DNA of 64,000 nucleotides from Parafrankia discariae (GCF_000373365.1 NZ_KB891219.1:42123-106122); one strand, 5' to 3'; positions 16,132-25,220 are shown, counted from the first letter of the stretch. The notes: a model not told the origin generated them from the sequence alone. Program-made: numbers and translations.

Positions 16132-16854
16132 GTGGCCACGGCTCCGCTCCAGGCAGTGATCTTCGATCTTGACGGCACTCTGTTCGACCACGACAGCTCG
16201 GCGCGCGCCGCGCTGCGCCAGTGGCTCCCGCGGCTCGGTGCCGCCGTCACGGACGACCTGGTGGACGCCTGGTTCGCGGCGGAGTACCGGCACTTCACCG
16301 CGTGGCAGAACGGGCTGGTCACCTTCGTCGGGCAGCGGCGCGGACGGCTCCGTGAGTTCCTGCCGCGGCTCGGTCACCCGGTCGGCACCGACGACGACCT
16401 CGACCGGCTCTTCGCCGACTACCTGACCTGCTACGCGACGACCTGGGCCAGGTTCGGGGACGTCGACGCGGCACTGGCCGCGGTCTCCCGGGCCGGCCTC
16501 GCGACGGCCGTGCTCACCAACGGTGTCGACCGCCAGCAGCTCGCGAAGGTCCGGACGATCGGTCTCGCCGGGCGGGTCGGCCCGGTGTTCACCGCCGAGG
16601 CCCTGGGCGCGGCGAAGCCGCATCCGTCGACCTACCTGACCGTCTGCGAGCGGCTCGGCACGCCGGCCGGGTCGGTGCTGCACGTCGGCGACCGGCACGA
16701 CCTCGATGTGCTGGCCCCCCGGGCGGCCGGGCTGCGCGCCGTCCACCTCGACCGGACCGGGCTCGGCCCGTACGACGAGCCACACCGCATCACCTCCCTC
16801 GACCAGCTCGCCCGCTATCTGCCGACCGGTGGACGTCCTTCGCCGGACGCTTGA
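16132..16854 (+). CDS. HAD-superfamily hydrolase
   Basis: About 240 residues. HAD motif I is AVIFDLDGTLFDHD; motif II is VLTNG; motif III is the lysine in AAKPHPSTY; motif IV is HVGDRHDLDVLAPRAAG. The cap helices (RAALRQWLPRL onward) give a YjjG/phosphoglycolate-phosphatase-like layout. The start is taken as GTG 16132, close to the first strand; GTG 16090 is an alternative. Likely a small phosphatase; substrate unknown. The next reading frame is a gene remnant that overlaps its stop. Confidence 0.9.
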   Translation: MATAPLQAVIFDLDGTLFDHDSSARAALRQWLPRLGAAVTDDLVDAWFAAEYRHFTAWQNGLVTFVGQRRGRLREFLPRLGHPVGTDDDLDRLFADYLTCYATTWARFGDVDAALAAVSRAGLATAVLTNGVDRQQLAKVRTIGLAGRVGPVFTAEALGAAKPHPSTYLTVCERLGTPAGSVLHVGDRHDLDVLAPRAAGLRAVHLDRTGLGPYDEPHRITSLDQLARYLPTGGRPSPDA

Positions 16855-17181
16855 GCGGGCTTCGCGCCGGGCTCTCCCGCGCCGTCCTGGACGTCGCGGT
16901 CCGCGGCGCCGCGGTGGATCCGGACGCCGCGTTCCCGATCGAGACCGAGGCGTTTCTCGCGCTGCTGCGTCAGCCGGTCACCGCGGACCTGAGCCGCAAC
17001 TTCTTCGACCTCAAGGCGGTCCCTGGCCGAAGGCCTGACCATCTCGCCGTCGGACGCCCATGTGGCGTCCACCCTCGCCGCCGGCTTCCCGACCTGGACC
17101 GGCGGCATCATGCGGTACCTGGGCGGCCCCGCGACCCCGCGGCCCGGCGGCCCGTTCCGTTCGCCGGCTTCCCTCACCTGA
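16851..17181 (+). pseudogene. Remnant of a 3-hydroxyacyl-CoA dehydrogenase / FadB-FadJ-like gene
   Basis: Two fragments in different frames. The first reads DAAFPIETEAFLALLRQPVT then NFFDLKAV, resembling the linker ahead of the dehydrogenase domain of multifunctional beta-oxidation proteins. About 17020 the frame changes and reads AAGFPTWTGGIMRYLGG, which matches the conserved C-terminal GFPPWxGG motif of the same enzymes. Both catalytic domains are missing between them. This is a deleted, frameshifted relic. The neighbouring CoA-transferase may once have belonged to the same catabolic operon. Confidence 0.65.
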
Positions 17182-17193
17182 TTGGTTGGGTGG

Positions 17194-18318
17194 GTGACGT
17201 TCCCTCTGCGCGGGATCCGCGTTCTCGACCTCACCCGGCACTTTCCCGGAGCACACTGCACCCTGCTGCTGGCCGACCTCGGCGCCGAGGTGGTCAAGGT
17301 CGAGGCGCCCGGCGCCGGCGACCCGGTCCGAGGTCCGGGCGGGACGTCGCCCGGCCACATCGGTCTCAACCGGGGCAAGCGCTCGATCACCCTCGACACC
17401 CGCCGGCCGGCGGGACTCGACGTGCTCCGCCGGCTCGTGGCCGGGGCGGACGCCGTCGTCGACAGCGCCCGCCCGGGCGCGATGGAGGAGGCGGGCTTCG
17501 GGTATCCGCAGGCGGCCGCGGTCAACCCACGGTTGGTGTGGGCGGCGCTGTCCTCCTTCGGCGCGGACGGCCCCTACGCCGGACGGGCCGGTCACGACAT
17601 CACCTTCCTCGGCCAGTCCGGCCTGCTGGCCGCGATGGCCGACCAGCTCCCGTGGATGCCCCAGACGGTGATCGCGGCGCCCGTGGCCGGGGCCGTCGCG
17701 GCGCTGGCGGTGGCCGCCGCGCTCGCCGGCGCCGCCCGGACCGGCACCGGATGCTTCGTCGACGCCTCGATCACGGACGCCTCCACGTGGCTGCTGTCCG
17801 GCCTGCCGGCCCGGTTCACCGCCGGCGCGCCCAGGATGGGCTGGGCCGCGGGCCGCCGGCTGTACCGGTGCGCCGACGACCGGTGGGTGAGCGTCGCGGC
17901 GGCCGAACCCCGGACCTGGCGTGCCCTGTGCCGTGTCCTCGACGCCGACGACCTGGCCGACCGGCGGACGGCCCCCGCCGAGGAGCAGGCGGCGATGGCC
18001 GAGCGTTTCGAGAAGGTCTTCGCCACCCGGCCGGCGGCGCGCTGGGTGGAGTCCGACCCCGCCGCGACGATCGGCGCGGTGAACGAGGGCCCGGACCTGC
18101 TGACCGATCCGCACGCCGTGGCGCGCGGAGCCCTCGTGGACGTCGCGGGCACCCGGGTGCCCGCGACACCGGTCCGGCTCACCGACGCCGAGGGCCGCCG
18201 GTCGTCGACGCCCACCACCGGACCCCCCGCCCTCGGCGCGGACACCGACGAGATCCTGCTGGCCGCCGGCGTCCCCGCCGATGAGCTCGCCCGGCTGCGG
18301 GCCGACGGCGTCATCTGA
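17194..18318 (+). CDS. CaiB/BaiF family (class III) CoA-transferase
   Basis: A 374-residue protein beginning FPLRGIRVLDLTRHFPGAHC with LLADLGAEVVKVEAP, the N-terminal CoA-binding signature of the family. LNRGKRSITLD is also typical. The active-site aspartate is probably in AGHDITFLGQSG. Start at GTG 17194; TTG 17182 is less likely. The enzyme transfers CoA between carboxylic acids, or could be an alpha-methylacyl-CoA racemase. It follows a decayed beta-oxidation gene and precedes a LacI-controlled oxidoreductase. Confidence 0.9.
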   Translation: MTFPLRGIRVLDLTRHFPGAHCTLLLADLGAEVVKVEAPGAGDPVRGPGGTSPGHIGLNRGKRSITLDTRRPAGLDVLRRLVAGADAVVDSARPGAMEEAGFGYPQAAAVNPRLVWAALSSFGADGPYAGRAGHDITFLGQSGLLAAMADQLPWMPQTVIAAPVAGAVAALAVAAALAGAARTGTGCFVDASITDASTWLLSGLPARFTAGAPRMGWAAGRRLYRCADDRWVSVAAAEPRTWRALCRVLDADDLADRRTAPAEEQAAMAERFEKVFATRPAARWVESDPAATIGAVNEGPDLLTDPHAVARGALVDVAGTRVPATPVRLTDAEGRRSSTPTTGPPALGADTDEILLAAGVPADELARLRADGVI

Positions 18319-18371
18319 GCCACGCCCCGGCGCCCCGGGCCGCCGGGTGCCGCGTGGGTTGACCGAGAAAG

Positions 18372-18414
18372 CACTGTGGGTCACAGTGAAACTAGTTGCT
18401 GAAACTAGTTTCAC
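18372..18414. promoter_or_regulatory. Clustered palindromic operator, probably for the LacI regulator
   Basis: Nested symmetry: CACTGTG/CACAGTG (18372-18378 and 18382-18388), GTGAAACTAG/CTAGTTTCAC (18387-18396 and 18405-18414), and a perfect 14-bp palindrome TGAAACTAGTTTCA at 18400-18413, whose left part repeats at 18388-18397. The block is about 45 bp upstream of the FAD oxidoreductase start. The LacI-family gene follows that oxidoreductase. LacI-type proteins bind such odd or even palindromes, so this is a strong candidate operator. Confidence 0.7.
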
Positions 18415-18459
18415 AGTCGAGCCTCCCACCGGAGGCACCGACGAGGGATGAGGAGCGGT

Positions 18460-19590
18460 ATGGCTGAGCACGTGGTCGTCATCGGCGCCGGTGTCTACGG
18501 CGCGGCGGTCGCCGCCTCGCTGGCGCGCCGCGGTGCCCGGGTCGTCGTGGTGGAGGCCGGGGTCCCCGGGGCCGGCACCTCCGGGGCGACGTTCGCCTGG
18601 ATCAACTCCTCCAGCAGGCAGTCGCACTCGTACCACGCCTTCGGGGTCGCGGCGATGGCCGCCCATCGCGGGCTGGCGGCGGAGGCGCCCGCCGGCGACT
18701 GGTACCACGAGGGCGGGAACCTGCACTGGGAGACCACCGACGCGGAGCGTGAGCGGCTGCGCCGGAGGGTCGCCGCCGTCGTCGGCCACGGGTACGAGGC
18801 GCGCTGGCTCAGCCGGGCGGAGGCACTGGAGCTCGAACCGGAGGTCGATCCCGCCGCGCTGCCGGCGGACGGGATCGCCTACTTCCCACAGGAGGGGTGG
18901 GTCGAACCGGCCCGCCTGGTCGGCCACCTGCTCGCGAGCGCGGTGTCCCGGGGCGCCGAGCTGGTGACCGGCGACCCGGTCGTCGGCCTGGACCGCGCCG
19001 CCGGCCTGGTGCGTGCCGTCGGCCTCGCCTCGGGCCGCTCGATCTCCGCGGCCGCGGTCGTGAACTGCGCGGGGCCGCGCGCCGACGTGATCGCCGGGCT
19101 CGCCGGCCTGGACCTGCCGATGCGCAACACCCGCGGCGTGCTCGTCCGCACCTCCCCGGTCGCCGCCCCGGTGTCCCGCGTCATCCACGCGCCCGACGTC
19201 CACCTGCGGCCGGACGGGGGCGGGCGGCTGCTGCTGCACACCCAGGCGATCGACGGCGCGGTACGTGTCTCCGACGACGGTGTGACGAGCGCGGACGGGT
19301 CGGCGGTCGAGACGATCCTCGAGGCGGCCCGGGTGCTCTACCCGGGAATCCGGGCCGCGACGGTGGCGGAGGTCCGGATCGGTGAACGGCCCATTCCCGG
19401 GGACGGCCTGCCCGTGCTCGGGCGGGCGGTCGAGCTGCCCAACTTCCACTTCGCCGTCTCGCACAGCGGCGTGACCCTCGGCGTGCACGCCGGCGACCTG
19501 GTCGCGGCGGAGGTGCTGGGGGAGGACCGCGGCGACGAGCTGGCCGCCTTCCGGTTCGAGCGGTTCGGCCCGCCGGGGCCGGTGAGATGA
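18460..19590 (+). CDS. FAD-dependent oxidoreductase (DAO family)
   Basis: A 376-residue protein with the Rossmann motif VVVIGAGVYGAAVAASLARRG and an acidic residue ending strand 2 (VVVVEAG). The closing FAD motif is PGDGLPVLGRAVELPNFHFAVSHSG. This matches D-amino-acid dehydrogenase/glycine-oxidase type enzymes. The ATG at 18460 has GAGGAG nearby. It is located right behind the palindromic operator and ahead of the LacI gene, and probably forms an operon with it (75-bp gap). Substrate, probably an amine or amino acid, is unknown. Confidence 0.9.
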   Translation: MAEHVVVIGAGVYGAAVAASLARRGARVVVVEAGVPGAGTSGATFAWINSSSRQSHSYHAFGVAAMAAHRGLAAEAPAGDWYHEGGNLHWETTDAERERLRRRVAAVVGHGYEARWLSRAEALELEPEVDPAALPADGIAYFPQEGWVEPARLVGHLLASAVSRGAELVTGDPVVGLDRAAGLVRAVGLASGRSISAAAVVNCAGPRADVIAGLAGLDLPMRNTRGVLVRTSPVAAPVSRVIHAPDVHLRPDGGGRLLLHTQAIDGAVRVSDDGVTSADGSAVETILEAARVLYPGIRAATVAEVRIGERPIPGDGLPVLGRAVELPNFHFAVSHSGVTLGVHAGDLVAAEVLGEDRGDELAAFRFERFGPPGPVR

Positions 19591-19665
19591 TCCGATGCCG
19601 CCCCCGGCGGCCACGAGGGCCGGGCCGGGCGGCGCCGGAACCGTTCGGAGGGACGCACAGCGACC

Positions 19666-20664
19666 ATGGCGAAGCGAGTCACCATCGGTGACGTGGCCGC
19701 GCGGGCCGGTGTCTCCACGGCGACGGTCTCCCGCGTGCTCAACGGGGGCGCCGTCACCGAGGCGACCGCGATCCGGGTACGGGAGGCGGCCGCCGCGCTG
19801 GAGTACAGCCCCAACGCGCTCACCAGAAGTATCTTCGCCGGTCGCTCCAGCACGATCGGCGTTGTCGTCCGTGACCTGAGCGGCCCTTTCTACCTCGGCC
19901 TGATCCGCGGCATCGACGACGTGGCCGCCGCCAACGACAGCCTCGTCATGCTCGCCAACACATTCCGGCAGGCCACCCGCGAGGTCGCCCGCGATACCGC
20001 CCGCGAGGTCGCCCTGGTCCGGATGATGGACGAGCACCGGGTGCGCGGCCTGATCGTGACCGCCGGCGAGCGGACCGACAGCGGCGTCCGCCGGATGGCC
20101 GGGAACGGCACGCCGTGCGTGATCGTCGCGCGGACCGTGCCGAACCCGCCGCCCGACCTGCACGCGGTCAGCCTGGACAACGTCCGGGCCGGCCGCCTGA
20201 TGGCGACGCATCTGGTCGGGTGCGGGCGGTCCTCCGTCGGGGTCGTCACCTCCGGCGATCGCCCGTCGCAGCTCGAGCGCACGGCCGGGCTGCGGGCGGC
20301 GCTCACCGAGCTCGGGCATCCGCTGCCCGCGGACGCGGTGGCCGCCGCCGAGACGGCGGAGGACGTCGACCGTGCCGTCGGCACGCTTCTCGCGCGTGCG
20401 TCCGCCCGTGGAACGCCGTTGGACGCGGTCGCCTGCGTCATGAGCCGGCTGACCGTCGCCGTGTACACGGCGCTCACGGCGCGCGGCCTCGCCGTCCCCG
20501 ACGACATCGCGTTCATCACGATGGACGACTTCCCCTGGGCGAGCGCGCTCGGGATCACGGTGGTCACCCAGCCCTCCTACGAGATGGGCCGGCGGGCGGC
20601 CGAGCTCGTCTTCGAGCCGACGCTGCTCGCCCGCGGCTCCGCCGGCGAGCGGACCGGCGGGTGA
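19666..20664 (+). CDS. LacI-family transcriptional regulator
   Basis: A 332-residue regulator. The N-terminal helix-turn-helix VTIGDVAARAGVSTATVSRV and the hinge helix YSPNALTRS are classic LacI. The ligand-binding domain starts TIGVVVRDLSGPFYLGLIRG. It most likely controls the preceding oxidoreductase through the operator at 18372-18414 (inference from position). The ligand is unknown; family members usually sense sugars or nucleosides. Confidence 0.93.
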   Translation: MAKRVTIGDVAARAGVSTATVSRVLNGGAVTEATAIRVREAAAALEYSPNALTRSIFAGRSSTIGVVVRDLSGPFYLGLIRGIDDVAAANDSLVMLANTFRQATREVARDTAREVALVRMMDEHRVRGLIVTAGERTDSGVRRMAGNGTPCVIVARTVPNPPPDLHAVSLDNVRAGRLMATHLVGCGRSSVGVVTSGDRPSQLERTAGLRAALTELGHPLPADAVAAAETAEDVDRAVGTLLARASARGTPLDAVACVMSRLTVAVYTALTARGLAVPDDIAFITMDDFPWASALGITVVTQPSYEMGRRAAELVFEPTLLARGSAGERTGG

Positions 20665-20709
20665 ACCCACCCCTCGAGCCGCCCCCGGCCGGGGCCCTCT
20701 GCGACTCCC

Positions 20710-20784
20710 CGGCCGCTGGCCACCCGGCCGCTGGCCACCCGGCCGCTGGCCACCCGGCGGGTGGCCACCTGGGGGCTGGCTACC
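20710..20784. repeat. 15-bp tandem repeat at a convergent gene junction
   Basis: Five 15-bp units; the first three are identical (CGGCCGCTGGCCACC) and the last two diverged. The array lies just past the LacI stop and runs into the last codons of the convergent acetyltransferase gene. There are no spacers, so it is not a CRISPR. Each unit contains a GGCC-rich self-complementary core, so it may act as a bidirectional transcription barrier. Confidence 0.85.
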
Positions 20785-21421
20785 TGGGGGCCGCGGCCTC
20801 GAGGTCGTCGACGCTGCCGGCCATGACGGTGCGGACATGCCGGGCGAGGTGCCCGAGCGGCCAGTCCCACCAGGCCAGCGCCAGCAGGCGGGCGACGTCC
20901 GCCGCGCTGTGGCGCAGGCGCAGCAGCCGCGCCGGGTTGCCCCCGACGACGCCGTAGTCGGGGACGTCGTCCACGACGACCGAACCGGACCCGATGATCG
21001 CGCCGTGGCCGATGCGGACCCCGGGCAGCACCGTGGCGCGGTAGCCGAACCAGACGTCGCTGCCGACCACGGTGTCCCCGCGGCCGGGCAGGCCGGTGAT
21101 GAGGTCGAAGTGCTCGGCCCAGGAGCCACCCATGATCGGGAAGGGGAAGGTCGACGGGCCGTCCAGGCGGTGGTTCGCGCCGTTCATGATGAAGCGCACG
21201 CCGGCGCCCAGCGCGCAGAACCGGCCGATGACCAGCTTCTCCGGCCCGTAGTGGTAGAGCACGTTGCGGGTCTCGAAGGCGGTCGGGTCGTCGGGGTCGT
21301 CGTAGTAGGAGAACTCCCCGACCTCGATCAGCGGCGAGACGCACAGCGGCTTGAGCAGCACCACCCGTGGCTGCCCGGGGACCGGGTGCAGCACGGTCGG
21401 ATCGGCGGGCACGTCCACCAT
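20780..21421 (-). CDS. CatB/Vat-family xenobiotic O-acetyltransferase
   Basis: A 213-residue left-handed beta-helix acetyltransferase. Diagnostic stretches: VGEFSYYDDPDDPTAFETRNVLYHY, KLVIGRFCALGAGVRFIMNGANHR and GDTVVGSDVWFGYRATVLPGVRIGHGAIIGSGSVV, with the likely catalytic His in NGANH. The start at ATG 21421 has GGGAGGTGG upstream. Family members acetylate chloramphenicol, streptogramins or unknown alcohols. Resistance cannot be claimed from sequence. Confidence 0.9.
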   Translation of the reverse strand: MVDVPADPTVLHPVPGQPRVVLLKPLCVSPLIEVGEFSYYDDPDDPTAFETRNVLYHYGPEKLVIGRFCALGAGVRFIMNGANHRLDGPSTFPFPIMGGSWAEHFDLITGLPGRGDTVVGSDVWFGYRATVLPGVRIGHGAIIGSGSVVVDDVPDYGVVGGNPARLLRLRHSAADVARLLALAWWDWPLGHLARHVRTVMAGSVDDLEAAAPR

Positions 21422-21552
21422 CACGAACCACCTCCCATCAGGCCACGGCGAGACTCAATCACGGCGGCGCGGACCACCCGGACCGCGCCCCGCCCGCGGC
21501 GGCGTCTCGGTCGGTGATCAGGCGTGCGGGCCCCGCCGGTAGCGTCGGCGCG

Positions 21553-22400
21553 GTGACTTCCCTCCCGGACCGGCCGGCGGCGTCCGACCCCGTGCTTCCC
21601 GTCGCGGCGATCGACGCCGCCGTGCGCGCGCTGGACGTGAGCGACGCGCGGAACGGGATCGAGCCTCGGGAGGGCCTGGCGCTGCGGGTCCTGAAGCTGG
21701 TCGAGGAGTGCGGCGAGGCGAGCGCGGCCCTGATCGGCCTGCGCGGCCAGAACCCGCGCAAACCCCGGGCCTCGGAGCAGAACCTGGTGGACGAGCTGCT
21801 CGACGTCGCGCTCTCCGCCCTCGTCACGGCGGCGTCGCTGACCGACTCCTGGGCCGGGCGGTTCGGCGACCAGGTGCTGGCCAAGACGTCGCGGCTGGTC
21901 TCGGCGGTCTCCGGGGAGACGGCGTCGCCGGCACCGGGTGTACCGGGTGCGCGGTCACCGGCGGCGCCGGTCGGGCCGGCCGGCCGCGGGCGTGGCACTC
22001 CCACCGCGCCGTCCGTCATGGCGATGGTGCGGGAGTTCCACGCCGCGCTCGGCGACGACCTGCCTGCGTCGCCCCGCCTCCAGGACGCGGCGACCCGCCG
22101 GTTGCGGCGCGAGTTCCTGGCCGAGGAGGCCGCCGAGGCCGTCGCCGCCGACGAGAACGACGACCTGGTCGGCCTCGCCCAGGAGCTGGCCGACGTCGTG
22201 TACGTCGCCTACGGCACGGCCGCCCGGTACGGGGGATCCCGCTCGACGCCGTCCTCGCCGAGATCCACCGGGCGAACCTGACGAAGGAGGCGCATCCCGA
22301 CGGCGGCAAGGCGGTCAAGGGCCTGACGTTCCGACCGGCCGACGTCGCCGCCGTCCTGGGCTTCCCGCCGGCGGCGCCCCGGGAGACCGGCGGGCCGTAG
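21553..22400 (+). pseudogene. Tandem MazG-like pyrophosphohydrolase fusion with frameshift
   Basis: From GTG 21553 one frame encodes a first MazG-like domain (ALRVLKLVEECGEASAALIG, then NLVDELLDVALSALV) and, after a Pro/Gly-rich linker, most of a second (FLAEEAAEAVAA, LAQELADVVYVAYGTAARYG). At the five-G run near 22231-22235 the family sequence continues in another frame as IPLDAVLAEIHRANLTKEAHPDGGKAVKG to 22400. Restoring one G gives an uninterrupted protein of about 282 residues. Either an inactivating mutation, a phase-variable run or a sequencing error. EExxE and ExxD metal motifs are present in both domains. Confidence 0.75.
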
Positions 22401-22448
22401 CCGGCGGGCCTTGACCTGAACCCGACTTCAGCCCCGACGCTGGTCGGC

Positions 22449-22996
22449 GTGACTCTTCCCGATGGCGCGGCGGTCGTCCTGGGGCCGGGTGGGCTGGTGG
22501 GCACGGCCCGGCCGCTCGGCGGGCGGGCCCGGACTCCGGCCTGACGGGCGAGGTGTTCGCCATCCTCGCAGATCAGGCCGATCCGGACCGGGTCCGTCGC
22601 GTCGGCCGGATCGCGCTCACCGCCCCGACCATTCCCGAGGACACCCACGTCGCCCGGATGGCGTGGCTGATCGGGGCGCGCGACTGGCCGGACCGGCGGC
22701 TGCTGATCACCGCCGTGGACGTCGAGACCGGCCGGCCCGTGGTCTGGGACCGCGGCAGCGGTGTCCCGTTGGCCTCGGCCGTGGCGGCGAGCTGCGCGAT
22801 GCCCGCCGCCTACCCGCCGGTGACGATCGCGGGCCGGCGCTACATGGACGGCGCGCTCGGCGGCGGAGCCAACATCCACCTCGCCGACGGCGCCGACCCG
22901 GGCGACCGGAGCCGTTGGCGGCCGGTCCACCAGGCCGGGGTGAACCAGGCCCGGACGGCCGCCGGAGTCATCCGCCGGCAGGTCGGCCCGCGGTGA
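22449..22996 (+). pseudogene. Patatin-like phospholipase remnant
   Basis: The 5' end reads VTLPDGAAVVLGPGGLVGTA, the usual oxyanion-loop start of patatin-like proteins, then stops at about 22545. In a second frame, from about 22528, the C-terminal half continues (LLITAVDVETGRPVVWDRGSG, AVAASCAMPAAYPPVTIAG, then YMDGAL with the family's active-site aspartate). The segment that should carry the GxSxG nucleophile is absent, so the copy is catalytically dead. About 100 residues are deleted. Confidence 0.7.
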
Positions 22997-23041
22997 GACC
23001 GACCTGCCCGGGACCTCGCGCCCGGCATGGGATCCGGGTGG

Positions 23042-25090
23042 TCAGTTCTCGGCGGTTCCCTCCGAAACGGTTCCTTCCGAACGGTGCGGTGCGGTGGCCG
23101 TCGCCGGGGAGGTGCCGGGTCCGCCGGCCCGGTCCACGGCGGTACCGGAGTGGAGGGCGGCCAGTTCGCGCTCGACCATCGCCTCGTGCGCGCGCTCGTC
23201 CTCGCGGGCCCGGCGGGGGCTCCACCGGCCGGCCATGACGAACACGAACGGCAGGAAGACCACCTGGCCGGCCACGCAGACCCACCACCAGTTCTGCCAC
23301 TGCCCCGGGTTGTCCTCCTGCGCCTTGGCCACGTCGGATCCGTGCTCGGACAGGTAGGCGAGGTCGTCCGGCGCGATGGCCGCCTCCGCCTCGGTCAGCA
23401 CGCCCCCGTAGCGCTGCACGAGGGCCAGGTCGGACTTCACCTCCGGATCGGCCAGGCTGGTCAGCAGCCGCACCGCCGTCGGCTGGTCGACAGCCAGCTC
23501 CCGGGAGATGTCGCCGATGGCGGACCCGGCGGCGGCGAGGTCGCGCGGGTTCTGCTGCAGCGCTGCCAGCGTGGGCGGGGCTATCGCCTGCGCCGCGGCC
23601 AGTTCCCGGGACCGCTCCCGTACGGCCGTCGACACGGCCTCGGCCTCCGCCGGGCTGGCGCCCTGCTGGGCGGCCACCTGGCCGAGTGCCGTGGACAGCG
23701 CCCCGACGTCCCGCGGATCGCGGGCCAGGGTGGCGGAGGCGGCCGGGTCGACGGCGGAGAGGACGGCGACCTCGGCGGGGTGCTCCGCCACGATGTGCTC
23801 GACCCGGGCGCCCTGGTCGACGAGGACCGAGGTGGCCGGGAGCACGAACGTGAAGATGATCAGTGCCGCGCTCACGACGAGGCGCAGCGTCCAGCCCCAC
23901 AGCGCCAGGCCGGTGGCGGTCGCCGCCGGGCTGTGCCGCTCGACGGTCTCGGTGAAGCTCGCCATCCAGGCGACGTAGGCGATGCCGCTGCCCGAGGCGC
24001 TGAGGACGAAGTAGACCGCGAGCGTGTAGTAGCCGGTGTCCGGTTCCGTGGCGGCCAGGGCGAACAGGATGTTGCCGACGAGGCTGACCACCATCCCGAG
24101 GACCATGAACGGTTTGCGGACGCGGAGCCGGTCGGACAGGACCCCGGCCACGACGAGGGCGATCGCGTTGGAGATCCAGTACCAGTTCGCGAGTGCGTTG
24201 GCCCGTGCCTCCGGGTAGCCGTACACGGTGGCGAAGTAGACGACGGCGAAGCCGACCAGGATGTAGTACAGCAGCAGGAACATGCTGATCGCGAAGGCGG
24301 GCCCGAGGACGTCGAAGCGCAGCACCCGGCGCCAGGACTCCCGGCCGGCCTGTTCCGGGTCGAGGCCGGCGGCGCGGGCCTCGACCAGTGCCCGGTCCCG
24401 CAGGCTGACCATCAGCTGATCGCGGAGGGCGGGGGTGAGCTCCCGCAGCCCGAGCGCGGCGAGGACGAACACGAAGAGGCCGACGACGCCGCACACGTAG
24501 AACTGGAAGCGCCAGTCGGGGTGGGCGTCGAGGGTGTTGCTCGACACCATGGTCACCGTCAGGCTGCCCAGCACCGGCCCGAGGGTCCAGAAGCCCATCG
24601 CCACCCCGCGGCCGACCTGGGGTGAGAAGTCGCGGACGAGCGCGGGCGTCGCCACCAGCACGATGCCCTCGACGAAGCACAGCATCGCGTACATGACGGT
24701 GAACCCGGCCTGTCCGGGTGCGTGCGGCAGGCCGAACAGGGCGATCAGGGCGACGAGCAGCAGGCCGCCGACGACGAGGTTCGCCCGGCCCCACCGGTCG
24801 GCGAGGCCGGCGAACAGGGAGGCGCCGGCGCCGACCGCGTTGCCGATCACGCTCACGAAGACGAAGGCCGTGAAGGAGAAGTCGAAGGCCGTGATGATCT
24901 GCGTCGCCACCGCGCCCTGCACGTACAGGGCGTAGTACAGGAAGATCGCGGCGATGACCGTGATGGCCAGGTACAGCTGGCGGGGCCCGGTGCCCGGGTA
25001 GTGGGCGAGCTGGCGGGCCCAGAGCCGGCGGATGCCGTCCGGTAAGGCGGGGGCGTCGGCCCCGGCCGGCGAGTCGGTCGTCAGGCTCAT
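23042..25090 (-). CDS. MFS transporter with a large extra domain before the last helix
   Basis: A 682-residue permease, far longer than the usual 400-450. Residues 40-420 carry about 11 membrane helices with the MFS loop GLADRWGRANL. Residues about 421-598 form an alanine-rich, helix-forming hydrophilic domain, and a final helix (600-620) is followed by a charged tail. Start ATG 25090 has GGAAGGACC upstream. Substrate unknown. The palindromes upstream and the TetR gene behind it suggest regulation by that repressor (inference). Confidence 0.88.
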   Translation of the reverse strand: MSLTTDSPAGADAPALPDGIRRLWARQLAHYPGTGPRQLYLAITVIAAIFLYYALYVQGAVATQIITAFDFSFTAFVFVSVIGNAVGAGASLFAGLADRWGRANLVVGGLLLVALIALFGLPHAPGQAGFTVMYAMLCFVEGIVLVATPALVRDFSPQVGRGVAMGFWTLGPVLGSLTVTMVSSNTLDAHPDWRFQFYVCGVVGLFVFVLAALGLRELTPALRDQLMVSLRDRALVEARAAGLDPEQAGRESWRRVLRFDVLGPAFAISMFLLLYYILVGFAVVYFATVYGYPEARANALANWYWISNAIALVVAGVLSDRLRVRKPFMVLGMVVSLVGNILFALAATEPDTGYYTLAVYFVLSASGSGIAYVAWMASFTETVERHSPAATATGLALWGWTLRLVVSAALIIFTFVLPATSVLVDQGARVEHIVAEHPAEVAVLSAVDPAASATLARDPRDVGALSTALGQVAAQQGASPAEAEAVSTAVRERSRELAAAQAIAPPTLAALQQNPRDLAAAGSAIGDISRELAVDQPTAVRLLTSLADPEVKSDLALVQRYGGVLTEAEAAIAPDDLAYLSEHGSDVAKAQEDNPGQWQNWWWVCVAGQVVFLPFVFVMAGRWSPRRAREDERAHEAMVERELAALHSGTAVDRAGGPGTSPATATAPHRSEGTVSEGTAEN

Positions 25091-25220
25091 GGAGGTCCTT
25101 CCACGATCTTGGTTTCTGCGGGCCGGTTCGGAGGGCTGGGATCGACTCGGAGGCGGGCCGAACGGCCGGGACGTCGGGTCGCACCCGCGGTGCGCCGGAA
25201 TGTGGTGGCGACCGACAGTG

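Noticed and set aside
20710..20784. Possible CRISPR array
   Set aside because: Units are contiguous 15-mers without spacers.
17011..21129. Very long antisense open frame (over 1300 codons) on the minus strand
   Set aside because: It mirrors the CoA-transferase, oxidoreductase and LacI genes in the frame where GC-biased third positions avoid stops. Its translation is low-complexity Arg/Gly/Pro with no family sequence.
20780..21421. Antibiotic-resistance determinant
   Set aside because: The CatB/Vat fold is clear but the family includes many O-acetyltransferases unrelated to resistance; sequence alone does not support a resistance claim.
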